A stretch of 19,016 bases of DNA from SZUA-36 sp041570235 (GTDB lineage: Bacteria > Pseudomonadota > Gammaproteobacteria > Xanthomonadales > SZUA-36): contig JBFFWN010000039.1 in assembly GCA_041570235.1 (NCBI GenBank), forward strand, positions 1-19,016, given 5' to 3'. Both the position numbers and the translations under genes were made by a program. The first letter of the stretch is position 1; each line of letters opens with the position of its first letter. The notes under the pieces are model-generated. The model was given only the letters and a program-made list of their open reading frames with translations. It had not been told where the DNA came from and made no database searches. Shown here one piece after another: positions 1 to 8,219 of this stretch.

Positions 1-1077
1 ATCCGGGAATTGAGTGGCTCACTTGGCAACAGCAAATTGAACCTCACACTGGATGTTTCAATGTTGCAGCCCAAGCCCTCGATTAAAGTGATGGCAAGGT
101 CGGACTTTATCGACTTTGAGCCTTTTTCGTCATTCATCGAGGTTGATGAACCAGACCAGAAAGAAACAACTGAACCCGCCCCGGAGGAGCGCCTGATACC
201 GGCGACACCATTGCCCCTGGATTTACTAAACAGCGCAGATGTGGATGCAGATATTGAAATTGTTGAATTAAAACTCCAGAAGAGCACCCTGAAAGACCTG
301 AAGCTGGACCTGGTTGTTCTGGACGGAGCCCTGCAACTGCATGAACTGTCCTTGAATGCGCCCAGGGGAACATTAAAAACATCTTTGACCGTGCAACCGC
401 TGAACGCGGCCAAGGCCAGTGTAAAACTGGATTTGAATGCTTCAAATCTGTTTTTCAACCTCAGCGGAGTTCCATCAGACCAGCTCCATGAATCACCTGC
501 GTGGAATATAGAGGCGCATGCTGTTGGTGGTGGCGCTAACTTTCAGGAGTTGGCCGGTTCGGCAAATGGCGCCATCTCTATTAAAAGCTCAGGCGGATTG
601 CTCAAAGGCATTAACATGAGTTTGCTGGATACATTTCTTCTTGAAGAAATATTCAGCTGGATGATGCCAAAGACAAAAAAAGCCCCTGACACCAGGCTTA
701 GCTGTTCAGCGACCATTCTGTCCATTGAAGATGGAGTGGTTAAAACCAACCCGGCGTTGACGTTTTTTACGGACAAAATTGCGATTATTACCACGGGTAC
801 TTTGAATTTAAAAAATGAGAAATTGAACCTGGGCTTTAACGCCACACCTCAAAATGCCATGAAAATCAGCGCCGGTGAGTTGTTCAATTCCTTTCTTGTC
901 ATCAACGGCACCCTTGCTAACCCCACGGTCGGTTTAGACCCGGGCAAAACGGCTTTGCACGGAGGTGTTGCTGTTGGCACCGCGGGTATCTCCCTCCTGG
1001 CAAAAGGCTTACTGGACCGGATGGGCAACAAAACCCGCTTGTGTGAAGAATTACTGCAAACACCGCTGCAGAACTGA
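1..1077 (+). CDS. AsmA-family protein, C-terminal part (5' end outside window)
   Basis: The frame is open from the first base (a TTG at 10 is only an internal possibility), so this is the 3' end of a longer gene and ends at TGA 1075-1077. AsmA-family proteins are large inner-membrane-anchored periplasmic proteins of the bridge-like lipid-transfer type, linked to outer-membrane assembly and phospholipid transport. The visible 355+ residues show the typical C-terminal pattern: beta-rich repeats, a stretch reading LAGSANGAISI, a segment with LLDTFLLEEIFSWMM, then an end resembling the DP-x-K-x-A-L-HGG and LLAKGLLDR signatures of AsmA C-termini. An acidic, proline-rich linker (about residues 45-70) separates two beta-rich parts. 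It converges with the oxidoreductase operon across only 33 bp. The family is fairly sure. The exact substrate and paralogue cannot be told. Confidence 0.82.
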   Translation: MRELSGSLGNSKLNLTLDVSMLQPKPSIKVMARSDFIDFEPFSSFIEVDEPDQKETTEPAPEERLIPATPLPLDLLNSADVDADIEIVELKLQKSTLKDLKLDLVVLDGALQLHELSLNAPRGTLKTSLTVQPLNAAKASVKLDLNASNLFFNLSGVPSDQLHESPAWNIEAHAVGGGANFQELAGSANGAISIKSSGGLLKGINMSLLDTFLLEEIFSWMMPKTKKAPDTRLSCSATILSIEDGVVKTNPALTFFTDKIAIITTGTLNLKNEKLNLGFNATPQNAMKISAGELFNSFLVINGTLANPTVGLDPGKTALHGGVAVGTAGISLLAKGLLDRMGNKTRLCEELLQTPLQN

Positions 1078-1110
1078 GCTACCCGCTTTAATCAGTTCGG
1101 TAACTGCAAA

Positions 1111-2166
1111 TTAACGCATACGCGCCTGCAGTTGCGCCAGTGCTTCACTGCCGGGGTTGAGTTCCTCAAATGCCAGGTCTTTCATCGGTTTTTGCGAGGT
1201 CCGGTAAATCTGGTGCATCTCGGGTAACTCGGCGTTGATATACAAAAGACCGGTGACCACTTCGCCCTGGGCGCGTTTCTGTTCCAGGTACCGCATTACG
1301 CGGCTGCGGTCGGTGGCATCGTAGCCATTACCGGTTTTCCTGAGCAACAGTTTTGAGCCGTCATGCAACTCGATGACCTTGCTTTCACCTTCCTCGTAAC
1401 TGACCAGGATCTCGTTGGCCGGCTCGATAAAGTCGGTTTGCGAGGCCGGATGGTAGTGATCACGGGTATAGGTGTAACTCTTGGTGGAGCCGTCATGGTT
1501 GTTGAAGGTCACGCAGGGCGAAACCACGTCAACAATGGCGCAACCGGGGTGTTTGACCCCGGCTTTGATCAGTGTAACGAGTTGATCACGATCACCGGAA
1601 AAACTCCTGGCGACAAAGCTGCCACCCATGGATATGGCTGTTGAGACCGCATCGATGTTTTTCCACTGGTTGATATCACCTTTCTTGGATTTGCTTCCCT
1701 TGTCGGCCGCGGCCGAAAACTGACCCTTGGTAAGACCATAAACACCATTGTTTTCAATAATGTATAACATATTGACGTTGCGACGAACGGCGTGTCCAAA
1801 CTGGCCAAAACCAATAGACAAAGAATCACCGTCACCGGAAACGCCAATACAGATCAGATCGCGGTTACCGGCCTGAGCGCCCGTTGCAACCGAAGGCATG
1901 CGGCCATGTACAGAGTTAAAACCATGTGAGCCTGACATAAAATAGGCAGGTGTTTTGGACGAACAACCGATACCGGATAGCTTGATAACCTTTTCCGGGG
2001 GAATCGACAGCTCCCAAAACGCCTGGACGATCGCTGCAGTGATCGAATCATGACCACAGCCGGCACACAGGGTCGATAAAGGGCCCTCGTAATCGCGCTT
2101 CAGCAAACCGATGGAATTCTTTAACTGGCCCGGCAAATCAATTTTGGGTTTGCGGATAAAGCTCAT
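1111..2166 (-). CDS. korB: 2-oxoacid:ferredoxin oxidoreductase, beta subunit (TPP-binding)
   Basis: This is the catalytic thiamine-diphosphate subunit of a CoA-acylating 2-oxoacid:ferredoxin oxidoreductase (2-oxoacid + CoA + oxidised ferredoxin to acyl-CoA + CO2 + reduced ferredoxin, reversible), 351 residues. Visible features are the CAGCGHD motif (C34, C37), C68 in GIGCSS and C208 in SPCVTF. These are the four cysteines that hold the [4Fe-4S] cluster in archaeal beta subunits. The TPP/Mg motif GDGD (111-114) is followed by IENNGVYGLTKGQ. I chose ATG 2166 over the upstream in-frame start at 2184 because ATG overlaps the TGA of the alpha gene by 4 bp (ATGA) and is preceded by GGAGG about 7 nt away. 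Translational coupling is therefore likely. The substrate (2-oxoglutarate or pyruvate) is not shown by the sequence, so the symbol follows the KorAB-like architecture. Confidence 0.93.
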   Translation of the reverse strand: MSFIRKPKIDLPGQLKNSIGLLKRDYEGPLSTLCAGCGHDSITAAIVQAFWELSIPPEKVIKLSGIGCSSKTPAYFMSGSHGFNSVHGRMPSVATGAQAGNRDLICIGVSGDGDSLSIGFGQFGHAVRRNVNMLYIIENNGVYGLTKGQFSAAADKGSKSKKGDINQWKNIDAVSTAISMGGSFVARSFSGDRDQLVTLIKAGVKHPGCAIVDVVSPCVTFNNHDGSTKSYTYTRDHYHPASQTDFIEPANEILVSYEEGESKVIELHDGSKLLLRKTGNGYDATDRSRVMRYLEQKRAQGEVVTGLLYINAELPEMHQIYRTSQKPMKDLAFEELNPGSEALAQLQARMR

Positions 2167-3974
2167 GCCACGTCCTCCACGCACAGATGTTCACAAAGCC
2201 CTTCCACGACGCACTGACTTGGGATAGGCATACCACTGTAATGCAATACAGGTACCAGTTTACGACCGTCAATGGTGTTCTCCAGGGTCAGCAGGGATCG
2301 CATTTGCGCGTCCCGGTTTTGCTCAACGACAAAAACGGTTTCGTGGTTCTCGATAAACGCGGTAACTTCACCATTGAAAGGGTATGCGCGAATACGCAGG
2401 TAGTCAGCGTGGATACCTTTATCTCGTAACACGTCCAGGGCCTCCATGACTGCACCATCGGAGCTGCCGTAAGCAATAATGCCAATGGGTGTCTCCTGCT
2501 CTGCGGATTTCAATACAGGTTTCGGCACCAGTGACCTGGCGGTTTTCCACTTGACCAGCAGGCGGTCAACCAGGTCCTTGTACTCGGTGGAACTTTCGGT
2601 GTACATACCGTGTTTGTTGTGCCCCGAACCACGGACAAAATAGGCGCCCTTCTGGTTCTCACCCGGTAATGTCCGCGCTGCAATTCCATCACCGTCGACA
2701 TCCAGGTAACGGAAAAATTTCTCCAGCTGTTCGACATCATCGGAATTCAGAACCTTGCCCCGGTCAGGCCGGTAACTGTCGTCCCATTTCAATTCGGGAA
2801 TCATCCAGTCGTTCATACCGATATCGAGATCCGACAGAACGAATATGGGTGTCTGCAACCTTTCGCTGAGGTCAAACGCCCCAACGGCCATCTCAAAGCA
2901 CTCATAAGGGTTGGCGGGTAGCAACAACGGGTGCTGGGTGTCGCCATGCGAGGCAAAAGCGCACATCATGATGTCGCATTGCTGGGTGCGGGTGGGCATA
3001 CCCGTCGATGGGCCGACGCGTTGTACATCGAAAAACACCGAGGGTATCTCGGCATAGTAGGCAAAACCAATAAATTCACTCATCAGGGAGATGCCGGGGC
3101 CCGATGTTGGTGTAAAGGCCCTCGCCCCTACCCAGTTTGCGCCCAATACCATGCCGGCGGCGGCCAGTTCATCCTCGGCCTGCACGATCACATAGTTTTT
3201 CTGTCCGGTTTCCCTGTCGATGCGGTACTTTTTGCAATAGGCCTTGAAGGCATCCATCATCGATGTCGATGGTGTAATCGGGTACCAGGCCCCGACGGTA
3301 GCACCGGCATACAGGCAACCCAGCCCGGCGGCGGAATTTCCATCAATCATGATATGACCACTGTTGTCACCCATGGTCTCAGCGTGTATCGGAAGCGGGC
3401 AGGTGAAGTTTGCCTTTGCATAATCAAAGCCCAGGTTGATGGCTTTGAGGTTGCTTTCAATCAGCTTGGGCTTCTTGGCAAAGGTTTCCTCGATCAGGCT
3501 GCGCAGCACCCTGGTATCCAAATTCAGCAGGGCGGTGAGAACACCGACGTAAGCAATGTTTTTCATCAGGATACGGACACGCGCGTCGCTGAAGTTTTCG
3601 TTGCAAAGTTTGGCCAGCGGCACACCCAGCACGGTGATGTCATGACGGTTTAACTGGCGTTCGCGGGGCCAGGTGGAGTCGTAGATCAGGTACCCTCCCG
3701 GGGTGACATTTTCCAGGTCTTTTTGATAGGTCTGGGCATTCATCGCAACCATGATATCGACTTGCTTGGAACGTGACATGTAACCTTTGTGGTTGGCCCG
3801 AATACCATACCAAGTGGGTAAACCCTGGATATTGGATGGAAACAGGTTCTTACCGGTGACCGGAATTCCCATGCGGAACATGGCCTTAAGCAAAAGCCCG
3901 TTGGCGCTGGCGGAACCGGTACCGTTGACCGTTCCGATTTTCAAGACAAAATCATTTACCCGGGTTTCTGACAT
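2163..3974 (-). CDS. korA: 2-oxoacid:ferredoxin oxidoreductase, fused gamma/alpha subunit
   Basis: This 603-residue subunit joins an N-terminal gamma domain (about 1-190, with GTVNGTGSASANGLLLKA near the start) to the alpha pyrimidine-binding core. The alpha signature YPITPSTS is at 231-238, matching the YPITP motif that contacts substrate and TPP in this family. GPSTGMPTRTQQ (321-332) is the conserved loop carrying the substrate-binding arginine, and a transketolase C-terminal-like domain begins near residue 490 (IGIIAYGSSDGAV). The gamma/alpha fusion matches two-subunit enzymes such as mycobacterial KorAB and archaeal OFOR. It lies in an operon: its start overlaps the upstream flavoprotein gene by 19 bp and its stop overlaps the beta gene by 4 bp. 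No ferredoxin gene is in the operon. The upstream protein carries two ferredoxin-type clusters and is the obvious electron partner (inference). The substrate is unassigned. Confidence 0.93.
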   Translation of the reverse strand: MSETRVNDFVLKIGTVNGTGSASANGLLLKAMFRMGIPVTGKNLFPSNIQGLPTWYGIRANHKGYMSRSKQVDIMVAMNAQTYQKDLENVTPGGYLIYDSTWPRERQLNRHDITVLGVPLAKLCNENFSDARVRILMKNIAYVGVLTALLNLDTRVLRSLIEETFAKKPKLIESNLKAINLGFDYAKANFTCPLPIHAETMGDNSGHIMIDGNSAAGLGCLYAGATVGAWYPITPSTSMMDAFKAYCKKYRIDRETGQKNYVIVQAEDELAAAGMVLGANWVGARAFTPTSGPGISLMSEFIGFAYYAEIPSVFFDVQRVGPSTGMPTRTQQCDIMMCAFASHGDTQHPLLLPANPYECFEMAVGAFDLSERLQTPIFVLSDLDIGMNDWMIPELKWDDSYRPDRGKVLNSDDVEQLEKFFRYLDVDGDGIAARTLPGENQKGAYFVRGSGHNKHGMYTESSTEYKDLVDRLLVKWKTARSLVPKPVLKSAEQETPIGIIAYGSSDGAVMEALDVLRDKGIHADYLRIRAYPFNGEVTAFIENHETVFVVEQNRDAQMRSLLTLENTIDGRKLVPVLHYSGMPIPSQCVVEGLCEHLCVEDVA

Positions 3975-5794
3975 GGGTCCATTCCAATATTATTCTGGCC
4001 ATTACATGCATGGCCGTTGTGATCGATGGCACGCGGGAATTTGAACAGGGATTTCTGCATATCCCAGGCAGCCGTTGGGCAACGCTCGGCGCACAGGCTG
4101 CAATGAATACAGAGGTTTTCATCCTTGACCATCACGCGTGATGTCTGTTTTAGCGAATCAGAAACAAACAACGGTTGCTCCGGGTTTCGGCGAGGTGCTT
4201 TTAATTGCCCAAGGAGATCGGGTTTTTCAGCATTGGGTGTGATGGTCAGACATTGCGTGGGGCAGATATCCAGACAGGCATCACATTCGATACACAGGTC
4301 ATCAAAAAATACCGTTTGTATATCGCAGTTCAGACAACGCTCGACCTCCTGCTGCACCTGCTCGGCGGTAAAACCCAGTTCAACTTCGGTGGTCAGGTCC
4401 TTGAAGCGCTGCGACAGTTCGATATGTTCCATCTTGCGCCGGGCAGCGGGGTCAAAGTCGTTGGAGTAGCTCCACTCATGCATACCCATCTTGCGACTTC
4501 CCAGGTTCATCAATACCGGCAAGCGCTCACGCAAATCCTCACCCTGGCAGTGCCGGTGTATGGAAATTGCTGCCTGGTGACCATGCTCAACCGCCCAGAT
4601 GATATTCTTGGGGCCAAAGGCCGAGTCACCACCAAAGAAAATACCCGGCAGGGTGGATTCAAACGTGGTTTCATCCACCACCGGAACATCCCACTGGTCG
4701 AACTCTATACCCAGGTCACGCTCGATCCATGGAAACGCATTGTCCTGGCCAATGGCCAGTATCACGTCATCACAGGGGATAATCACCTCGCCAATGGTCA
4801 GTTGACTGACAATACGTCCGTATTCGATTTCGTACTCAACCTGCTTGAACTGCATGCCCACCAGCCGGCCATTTTCAATGACAAATGCCTTCGGTGAGTG
4901 ATTGACGACGATTTCTACATTTTCCTCTTCGGCATCTTCCAGTTCCCACTCGGAAGCCTTGAAGAAATCGCGTGGTTTACGCGCCATCACCTTGACGTTC
5001 TCGGCGCCCAGCCGAAGGGATGTGCGGCAGCAATCCATGGCCGTATTACCGACACCGATGATCAAAACATTTTTACCGATCTTGTCCAGGTGCCCGAATG
5101 CAACCGATTCGAGCCATGTGATACCGATGTGGATATTGTCGGTGCCTTCATCACGGCCGGGGATATTCAATTCCTTGCCCTTGGGTGCCCCGGTACCAAC
5201 AAAAACCGCATCATAACCCTCGGCCAACAGATTTTTCATGCTCTTGATAGGGTGGTTCAAACGCAGGTCGACCCCCATCTCCAGGATGTAATTGATTTCC
5301 TCATTCAACACATTGGCCGGCAGACGGAAGGAGGGAATATTGGAACGCATCAGGCCGCCCGGCTCAGGCAACGCTTCAAAAATGGTGCACTCGTAACCCA
5401 CCGGCATCAGGTCATTTGCCACTGCCAATGATGCGCAACCGGCTCCGATCAGGGCAATTTTTTTACCGTTTTTCTTTTCAGGAATTATCGGCAGATGGCC
5501 GGAAATATCTGCACTTCGATGATCTGCAGCGACACGTTTCAGACGGCATATGGCGACCGGTTTTTCGTTGGTGCGTCCGCGCCGGCAAGCCGGCTCACAG
5601 GGCCTGTCACAAACACGCCCGAGGATACCGGGAAACACATTGCTCTCGCGGTTCTGAATATACGCGTCGGTAAAATTCCCCTGCGCGATTTTGCGTATGT
5701 ACTCGGGCACATCGGTATGCGCCGGGCAAGCCCATTGGCAATCGACGACTTTATGGAAATAATCCGGATTATTAACATCGGTGGGCTTCATCAC
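3956..5794 (-). CDS. GltD-like NAD(P)/FAD oxidoreductase with C-terminal 2x[4Fe-4S] ferredoxin domain
   Basis: This 612-residue protein resembles the glutamate synthase small-subunit and NfnB/DPYD-type flavoproteins. Its N-terminal Fe-S helical domain has C19, C23, C62, C66 and C70 (CDRPCEPAC). An FAD-binding Rossmann motif lies around 113-122, an NAD(P)-binding motif GVGNTAMD at 247-254, and the FAD closing motif GIFFGGDSAFGP at 384-395. The C-terminus adds two 4Fe-4S motifs, C501-C504-C507-C511 and C562-C565-C568-C572, each followed by Pro. The gene is first in an operon and overlaps the 2-oxoacid oxidoreductase alpha gene by 19 bp. The likely role is passing electrons between NAD(P)H and the 2-oxoacid oxidoreductase, in place of a free ferredoxin (inference). 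In the first Rossmann motif the third glycine is Ser (GAGCAS). The start is one of two adjacent ATGs. A GGAGAGG lies about 14 nt upstream, rather far for a ribosome binding site. Confidence 0.9.
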   Translation of the reverse strand: MMKPTDVNNPDYFHKVVDCQWACPAHTDVPEYIRKIAQGNFTDAYIQNRESNVFPGILGRVCDRPCEPACRRGRTNEKPVAICRLKRVAADHRSADISGHLPIIPEKKNGKKIALIGAGCASLAVANDLMPVGYECTIFEALPEPGGLMRSNIPSFRLPANVLNEEINYILEMGVDLRLNHPIKSMKNLLAEGYDAVFVGTGAPKGKELNIPGRDEGTDNIHIGITWLESVAFGHLDKIGKNVLIIGVGNTAMDCCRTSLRLGAENVKVMARKPRDFFKASEWELEDAEEENVEIVVNHSPKAFVIENGRLVGMQFKQVEYEIEYGRIVSQLTIGEVIIPCDDVILAIGQDNAFPWIERDLGIEFDQWDVPVVDETTFESTLPGIFFGGDSAFGPKNIIWAVEHGHQAAISIHRHCQGEDLRERLPVLMNLGSRKMGMHEWSYSNDFDPAARRKMEHIELSQRFKDLTTEVELGFTAEQVQQEVERCLNCDIQTVFFDDLCIECDACLDICPTQCLTITPNAEKPDLLGQLKAPRRNPEQPLFVSDSLKQTSRVMVKDENLCIHCSLCAERCPTAAWDMQKSLFKFPRAIDHNGHACNGQNNIGMDPCQKPG

Positions 5795-5916
5795 TGATCC
5801 CGTTACCTCTCCTCGTCCCCGGCTCTAGTGGCTGGGCCAAGCGAGAGCATAACCCTTTTATCAAGGCAAATCACGCTTGAATGTTTCTCATTCTTAAGTC
5901 TGAATCCGGAAATTGT

Positions 5917-7149
5917 TTACAGGATCTCGTCCAGGGCTTCCAACAGGCGGTCGATTTCCTCTCTCGTCGTATAATGCACAAAAGACAGGCGCACGACACC
6001 CTGCTCAGGCTCAATTGACAGGGCTTCCATCAAGCGCCAGGCATAACAATTGCCGTTGGCGATACCGATTTTTTGTTCGGCCAGCAAGGCGGCTATGGCG
6101 GATGGCTCACGGCCATTGACGGTAAACGACACGGTGGGGGCACGGTGTTTGGTAACAGATTTACCGATCAGGCGCACGGCGGAATGATGGCTTAAAAACG
6201 ATAGCAAGGGTTTCAGGTTTCTGCGCTCGGTGTGTTGAAACAGTGCCCTTACACGGTTGGTTTTCAAGGCAGGCGTGGCGCCTTCAGGTTCAAAGTGATG
6301 ATCATAAACGGCCTCAAAATAATCCAAGACGCCATTGACGGAGGCGATTTGCGCATGGTCGGGTCCGGCAGGTGTAAAACGCGCGGTGGCATGATCCGCA
6401 TTAAAAAAATGACCCTGGTTGGGAAGTTCCCGATTGGTATTCTCCCGCATAACCATTACGCCCAGGTGAGGACCATAAACCTTGTAAAGCGAAAACAGGT
6501 AGATGTCGGCACCCAGCGCACCCACGTCGGGTAAGCCATGACCGGCGTACGAGACGCCATCCACAATCACCATGGCGCCCGCAGCATGAATTTTATCTGC
6601 CCATTCACGCACCGGGTTCATGCTTCCGACAATATTTGAACAGTGGGTAAAGGCAACCATCCGTGTGCGTTCATTGAGCAGGGTTTCCAGTCCTTCTGTT
6701 TCCAGCTCTGCCGTTTCCGGGTTGATCTTCCATTCACGTATCACCATTCCCTCGTCTTCGAGCCTGCGCCAGGCCCCGATGTTGGCCTCGTGATCCTGGT
6801 TGGTGACAATGATCTCATCGCCCGGTTCCAGGTGTTGACGCAAGGCCTGGGCAAGCACGTAGGTGTTTTGCGATGTGGATGGACCAAAGTGAACCTCGTC
6901 GGGTTGAACATTCAGCCATGAGGCCAGACGCTGCCTGGCGCGATCCATTTTCTCACCGGCCGAATGCGAGGGCTCAAAGCCGTAGTATGGCTGAACCTTG
7001 GTTTCGCGGTAATAATGGTCCAATGTTTCTATCATCTGTTTGCAGGCATACGTTCCACCTGCATTCTCAAAGTGTGCAAAACCATCCAGCGCTGGTTCGC
7101 TGAAGGCAGGAAACTGGTTACGAATAAAATGGGCGTCTGCTGTTGGCAT
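5917..7149 (-). CDS. Class V aminotransferase, cysteine desulfurase-like (VC1184-type)
   Basis: A 410-residue PLP enzyme of the SufS/CsdA fold, most like the 'cysteine desulfurase-like' VC1184 subfamily. Visible catalytic elements are H120 (NQDHEAN), D197 (VIVDGVSYAGH) for the PLP pyridine nitrogen, the Schiff-base lysine K223 (SLYKVYGPHLG), and R387 (VVRLSFVHY) for the substrate carboxylate. C368 in GNCYAWRLME sits where the persulfide cysteine of SufS lies, although the usual RTGHHC context is changed to IANGNC. This makes sulfur release from cysteine plausible but unproven. Other class V reactions remain possible. It reads away from dsrE2-tusA across a 254-bp spacer. A sulfur donor next to sulfur carriers is suggestive. 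An AGGAAGAAGAG purine tract lies upstream of the ATG. It is separated by 122 bp from the flavoprotein gene downstream, so co-transcription is possible. Confidence 0.88.
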   Translation of the reverse strand: MPTADAHFIRNQFPAFSEPALDGFAHFENAGGTYACKQMIETLDHYYRETKVQPYYGFEPSHSAGEKMDRARQRLASWLNVQPDEVHFGPSTSQNTYVLAQALRQHLEPGDEIIVTNQDHEANIGAWRRLEDEGMVIREWKINPETAELETEGLETLLNERTRMVAFTHCSNIVGSMNPVREWADKIHAAGAMVIVDGVSYAGHGLPDVGALGADIYLFSLYKVYGPHLGVMVMRENTNRELPNQGHFFNADHATARFTPAGPDHAQIASVNGVLDYFEAVYDHHFEPEGATPALKTNRVRALFQHTERRNLKPLLSFLSHHSAVRLIGKSVTKHRAPTVSFTVNGREPSAIAALLAEQKIGIANGNCYAWRLMEALSIEPEQGVVRLSFVHYTTREEIDRLLEALDEIL

Positions 7150-7336
7150 GGGTTTTCTCTTCTTCCTGCTCTGAATCTTTTGAATGGTGGGGGTGGTAAG
7201 CTTTGCTTTTCGGTTTTTCAGGATGGGCTAATGATACATGTGTTTGTATGACCTGCCACAGGACAAAATCCGGTTTTTTCGACCATACCCTGACACATCC
7301 AGGATCGCCGGTCCGTCGGCGCTTTTGAATATTCGA

Positions 7337-7366
7337 TTTACTTAATAAAAGTATTATATATATACT
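7337..7366 (+). promoter_or_regulatory. Candidate promoter for dsrE2-tusA
   Basis: A possible -35 (TTTACT, 7337-7342) lies 18 bp before a -10 (TATACT, 7361-7366) in a very AT-rich stretch, about 37 bp upstream of the dsrE2 ATG. Two short symmetric elements lie in or next to it. GAATATTC is a perfect palindrome at 7327-7334, just before the -35. AGTAT...ATACT brackets the -10 at 7350-7366. They could be operators, but no regulator family can be named. The rest of the 7150-7403 spacer, which must also hold the promoter of the divergent aminotransferase gene, shows nothing else convincing. Confidence 0.35.
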
Positions 7367-7403
7367 AAAGAACCCTAACCCCCTAACAGAGCTGGTTTTT
7401 ATC

Positions 7404-7931
7404 ATGACTAACACAGAAGAAGCGGGCGCAATTGTTCAAAAACCCGGTATCGACCCGCATACCATGTCAATTATTGTCACCAAGGGGAGTCTTGATTGGG
7501 CTTATCCTCCTTTTATCCTGGCCACCACTGCCGCTGCAATGGGGCTCGATGTGACAATGTTTTTCACTTTTTACGGCCTGCCCCTGCTCAAGAAAGATCT
7601 GAGCCTGGAAATCAGCTCCCTCGGTAACCCGGCAATGAAAATGCCAATGATGGGTGGCCATATGGGGATGCCGAATATCGTCTCGGCGCTGCCGGGTGTC
7701 GATGCCATGGCATCAAAGATGATGAAAAACCTGATCAAGAAAAAAGGCGTCGCCTCTATCCCCGAGTTGCGTGAACTTGCCGTTGAAGCCGATGTAAGGT
7801 TAATTGCCTGCCAGATGACCCTGGACCTGTTTGAATATTCAACAGATGATATGATCGAAGGGATCGAAATCGGCGGTGCTGCAACTTATATTGAAGTGGC
7901 GACTCAAAGCCACATTAACCTTTTTATCTAG
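7404..7931 (+). CDS. dsrE2: DsrE/DsrF/DrsH-like family protein (DsrE2 type)
   Basis: A 175-residue protein of the DsrE2 group, longer than soluble DsrE/TusD. It has the DsrE-type opening MSIIVTKGSLDWAYPPFI, a hydrophobic stretch over about 32-62 (membrane association is reported for this group), a Met/Gly-rich loop (MKMPMMGGHMGMP, about 78-90) and the conserved cysteine C136 in LIACQMTLDLF, the presumed persulfide site. In sulfur oxidisers dsrE2 is typically found with tusA (often with a rhodanese gene) and takes part in cytoplasmic sulfur transfer. Here tusA follows after 22 bp, so the two are almost surely one operon. No rhodanese gene is present. The divergent cysteine desulfurase-like gene may fill the donor position (inference). 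The ribosome binding site is poor. The start is chosen as the only sensible ATG before the conserved domain. Confidence 0.9.
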   Translation: MTNTEEAGAIVQKPGIDPHTMSIIVTKGSLDWAYPPFILATTAAAMGLDVTMFFTFYGLPLLKKDLSLEISSLGNPAMKMPMMGGHMGMPNIVSALPGVDAMASKMMKNLIKKKGVASIPELRELAVEADVRLIACQMTLDLFEYSTDDMIEGIEIGGAATYIEVATQSHINLFI

Positions 7932-7953
7932 ACTTCTTTACAAGGAAAACACC

Positions 7954-8181
7954 ATGGCGGACCATGTACTTGACGCAAAAGGCCTGAATTGTCCTTTACC
8001 CATTCTCAAAGCAAAAAAAGCACTCAAACCCCTGGCGGCGGGACAGACACTTGAAGTGATCTCAACCGATCCGGGTTCAGTTGCAGATTTCTCAGCGTTT
8101 TGCCGCACCACCGGTAATGAACTGTTGGAGCAAAACGAAGACGGTGGTGTATTTACCTACCTGATTCGAAAAGCCGGTTGA
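7954..8181 (+). CDS. tusA: Sulfur carrier protein TusA
   Basis: A 75-residue SirA/TusA-family protein, the usual length. The diagnostic CPxP motif is C13-P14-L15-P16 (GLNCPLPILKAKKAL). C13 carries the persulfide. A second cysteine, C50 (FSAFC), is also common in the family. TusA moves sulfur as a protein persulfide, either to DsrE-type acceptors in sulfur oxidation or, as in E. coli, toward 2-thiolation of tRNA wobble uridine. Pairing with dsrE2 favours sulfur-oxidation trafficking. A longer in-frame reading from 7876 would overlap dsrE2. ATG 7954 is preferred because AAGGA stands at 7942-7946 and the family N-terminus begins there. It is the last gene before a strong terminator. Confidence 0.95.
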   Translation: MADHVLDAKGLNCPLPILKAKKALKPLAAGQTLEVISTDPGSVADFSAFCRTTGNELLEQNEDGGVFTYLIRKAG

Positions 8182-8186
8182 TCATC

Positions 8187-8219
8187 AAACGGCGAATTGG
8201 CAACAGTTCGCCGTTTTTT
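8187..8219 (+). terminator. Intrinsic terminator after dsrE2-tusA
   Basis: A perfect 10-bp stem, AAACGGCGAA (8187-8196) with TTCGCCGTTT (8207-8216), a 10-nt loop, and a T tract running out of the stem to 8219. It starts 5 bp after the tusA stop. Read on the other strand it has only a weak U tail, so it probably serves mainly tusA and only weakly the converging mnmE. Confidence 0.9.

Noticed and set aside
1093..1106. Small hairpin CAGTT-CGGT-AACTG between the AsmA gene and the beta subunit gene
   Set aside because: It has only five pairs and no T tract, so it is not a convincing terminator.
2931..3653. Long plus-strand open frame (240 codons) inside the alpha subunit gene
   Set aside because: It is antisense to a gene with clear family motifs, and its product is low-complexity His/Gly-rich with no recognisable domain. 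It is a by-product of codon bias.
4205..5431. Plus-strand open frames (230 and 177 codons) opposite the flavoprotein gene
   Set aside because: Both lie entirely within the minus-strand flavoprotein, whose cofactor motifs run through this region. No family signature is seen in them.
5795..5916. Promoter and operator search upstream of the oxidoreductase operon
   Set aside because: A TTGATAAA half-site reminiscent of FNR is present but lacks its partner, and no -35/-10 pair with normal spacing stands out.
7876..7953. Upstream ATG extension of tusA overlapping dsrE2
   Set aside because: ATG 7954 has a good AAGGA and gives the standard 75-residue TusA.
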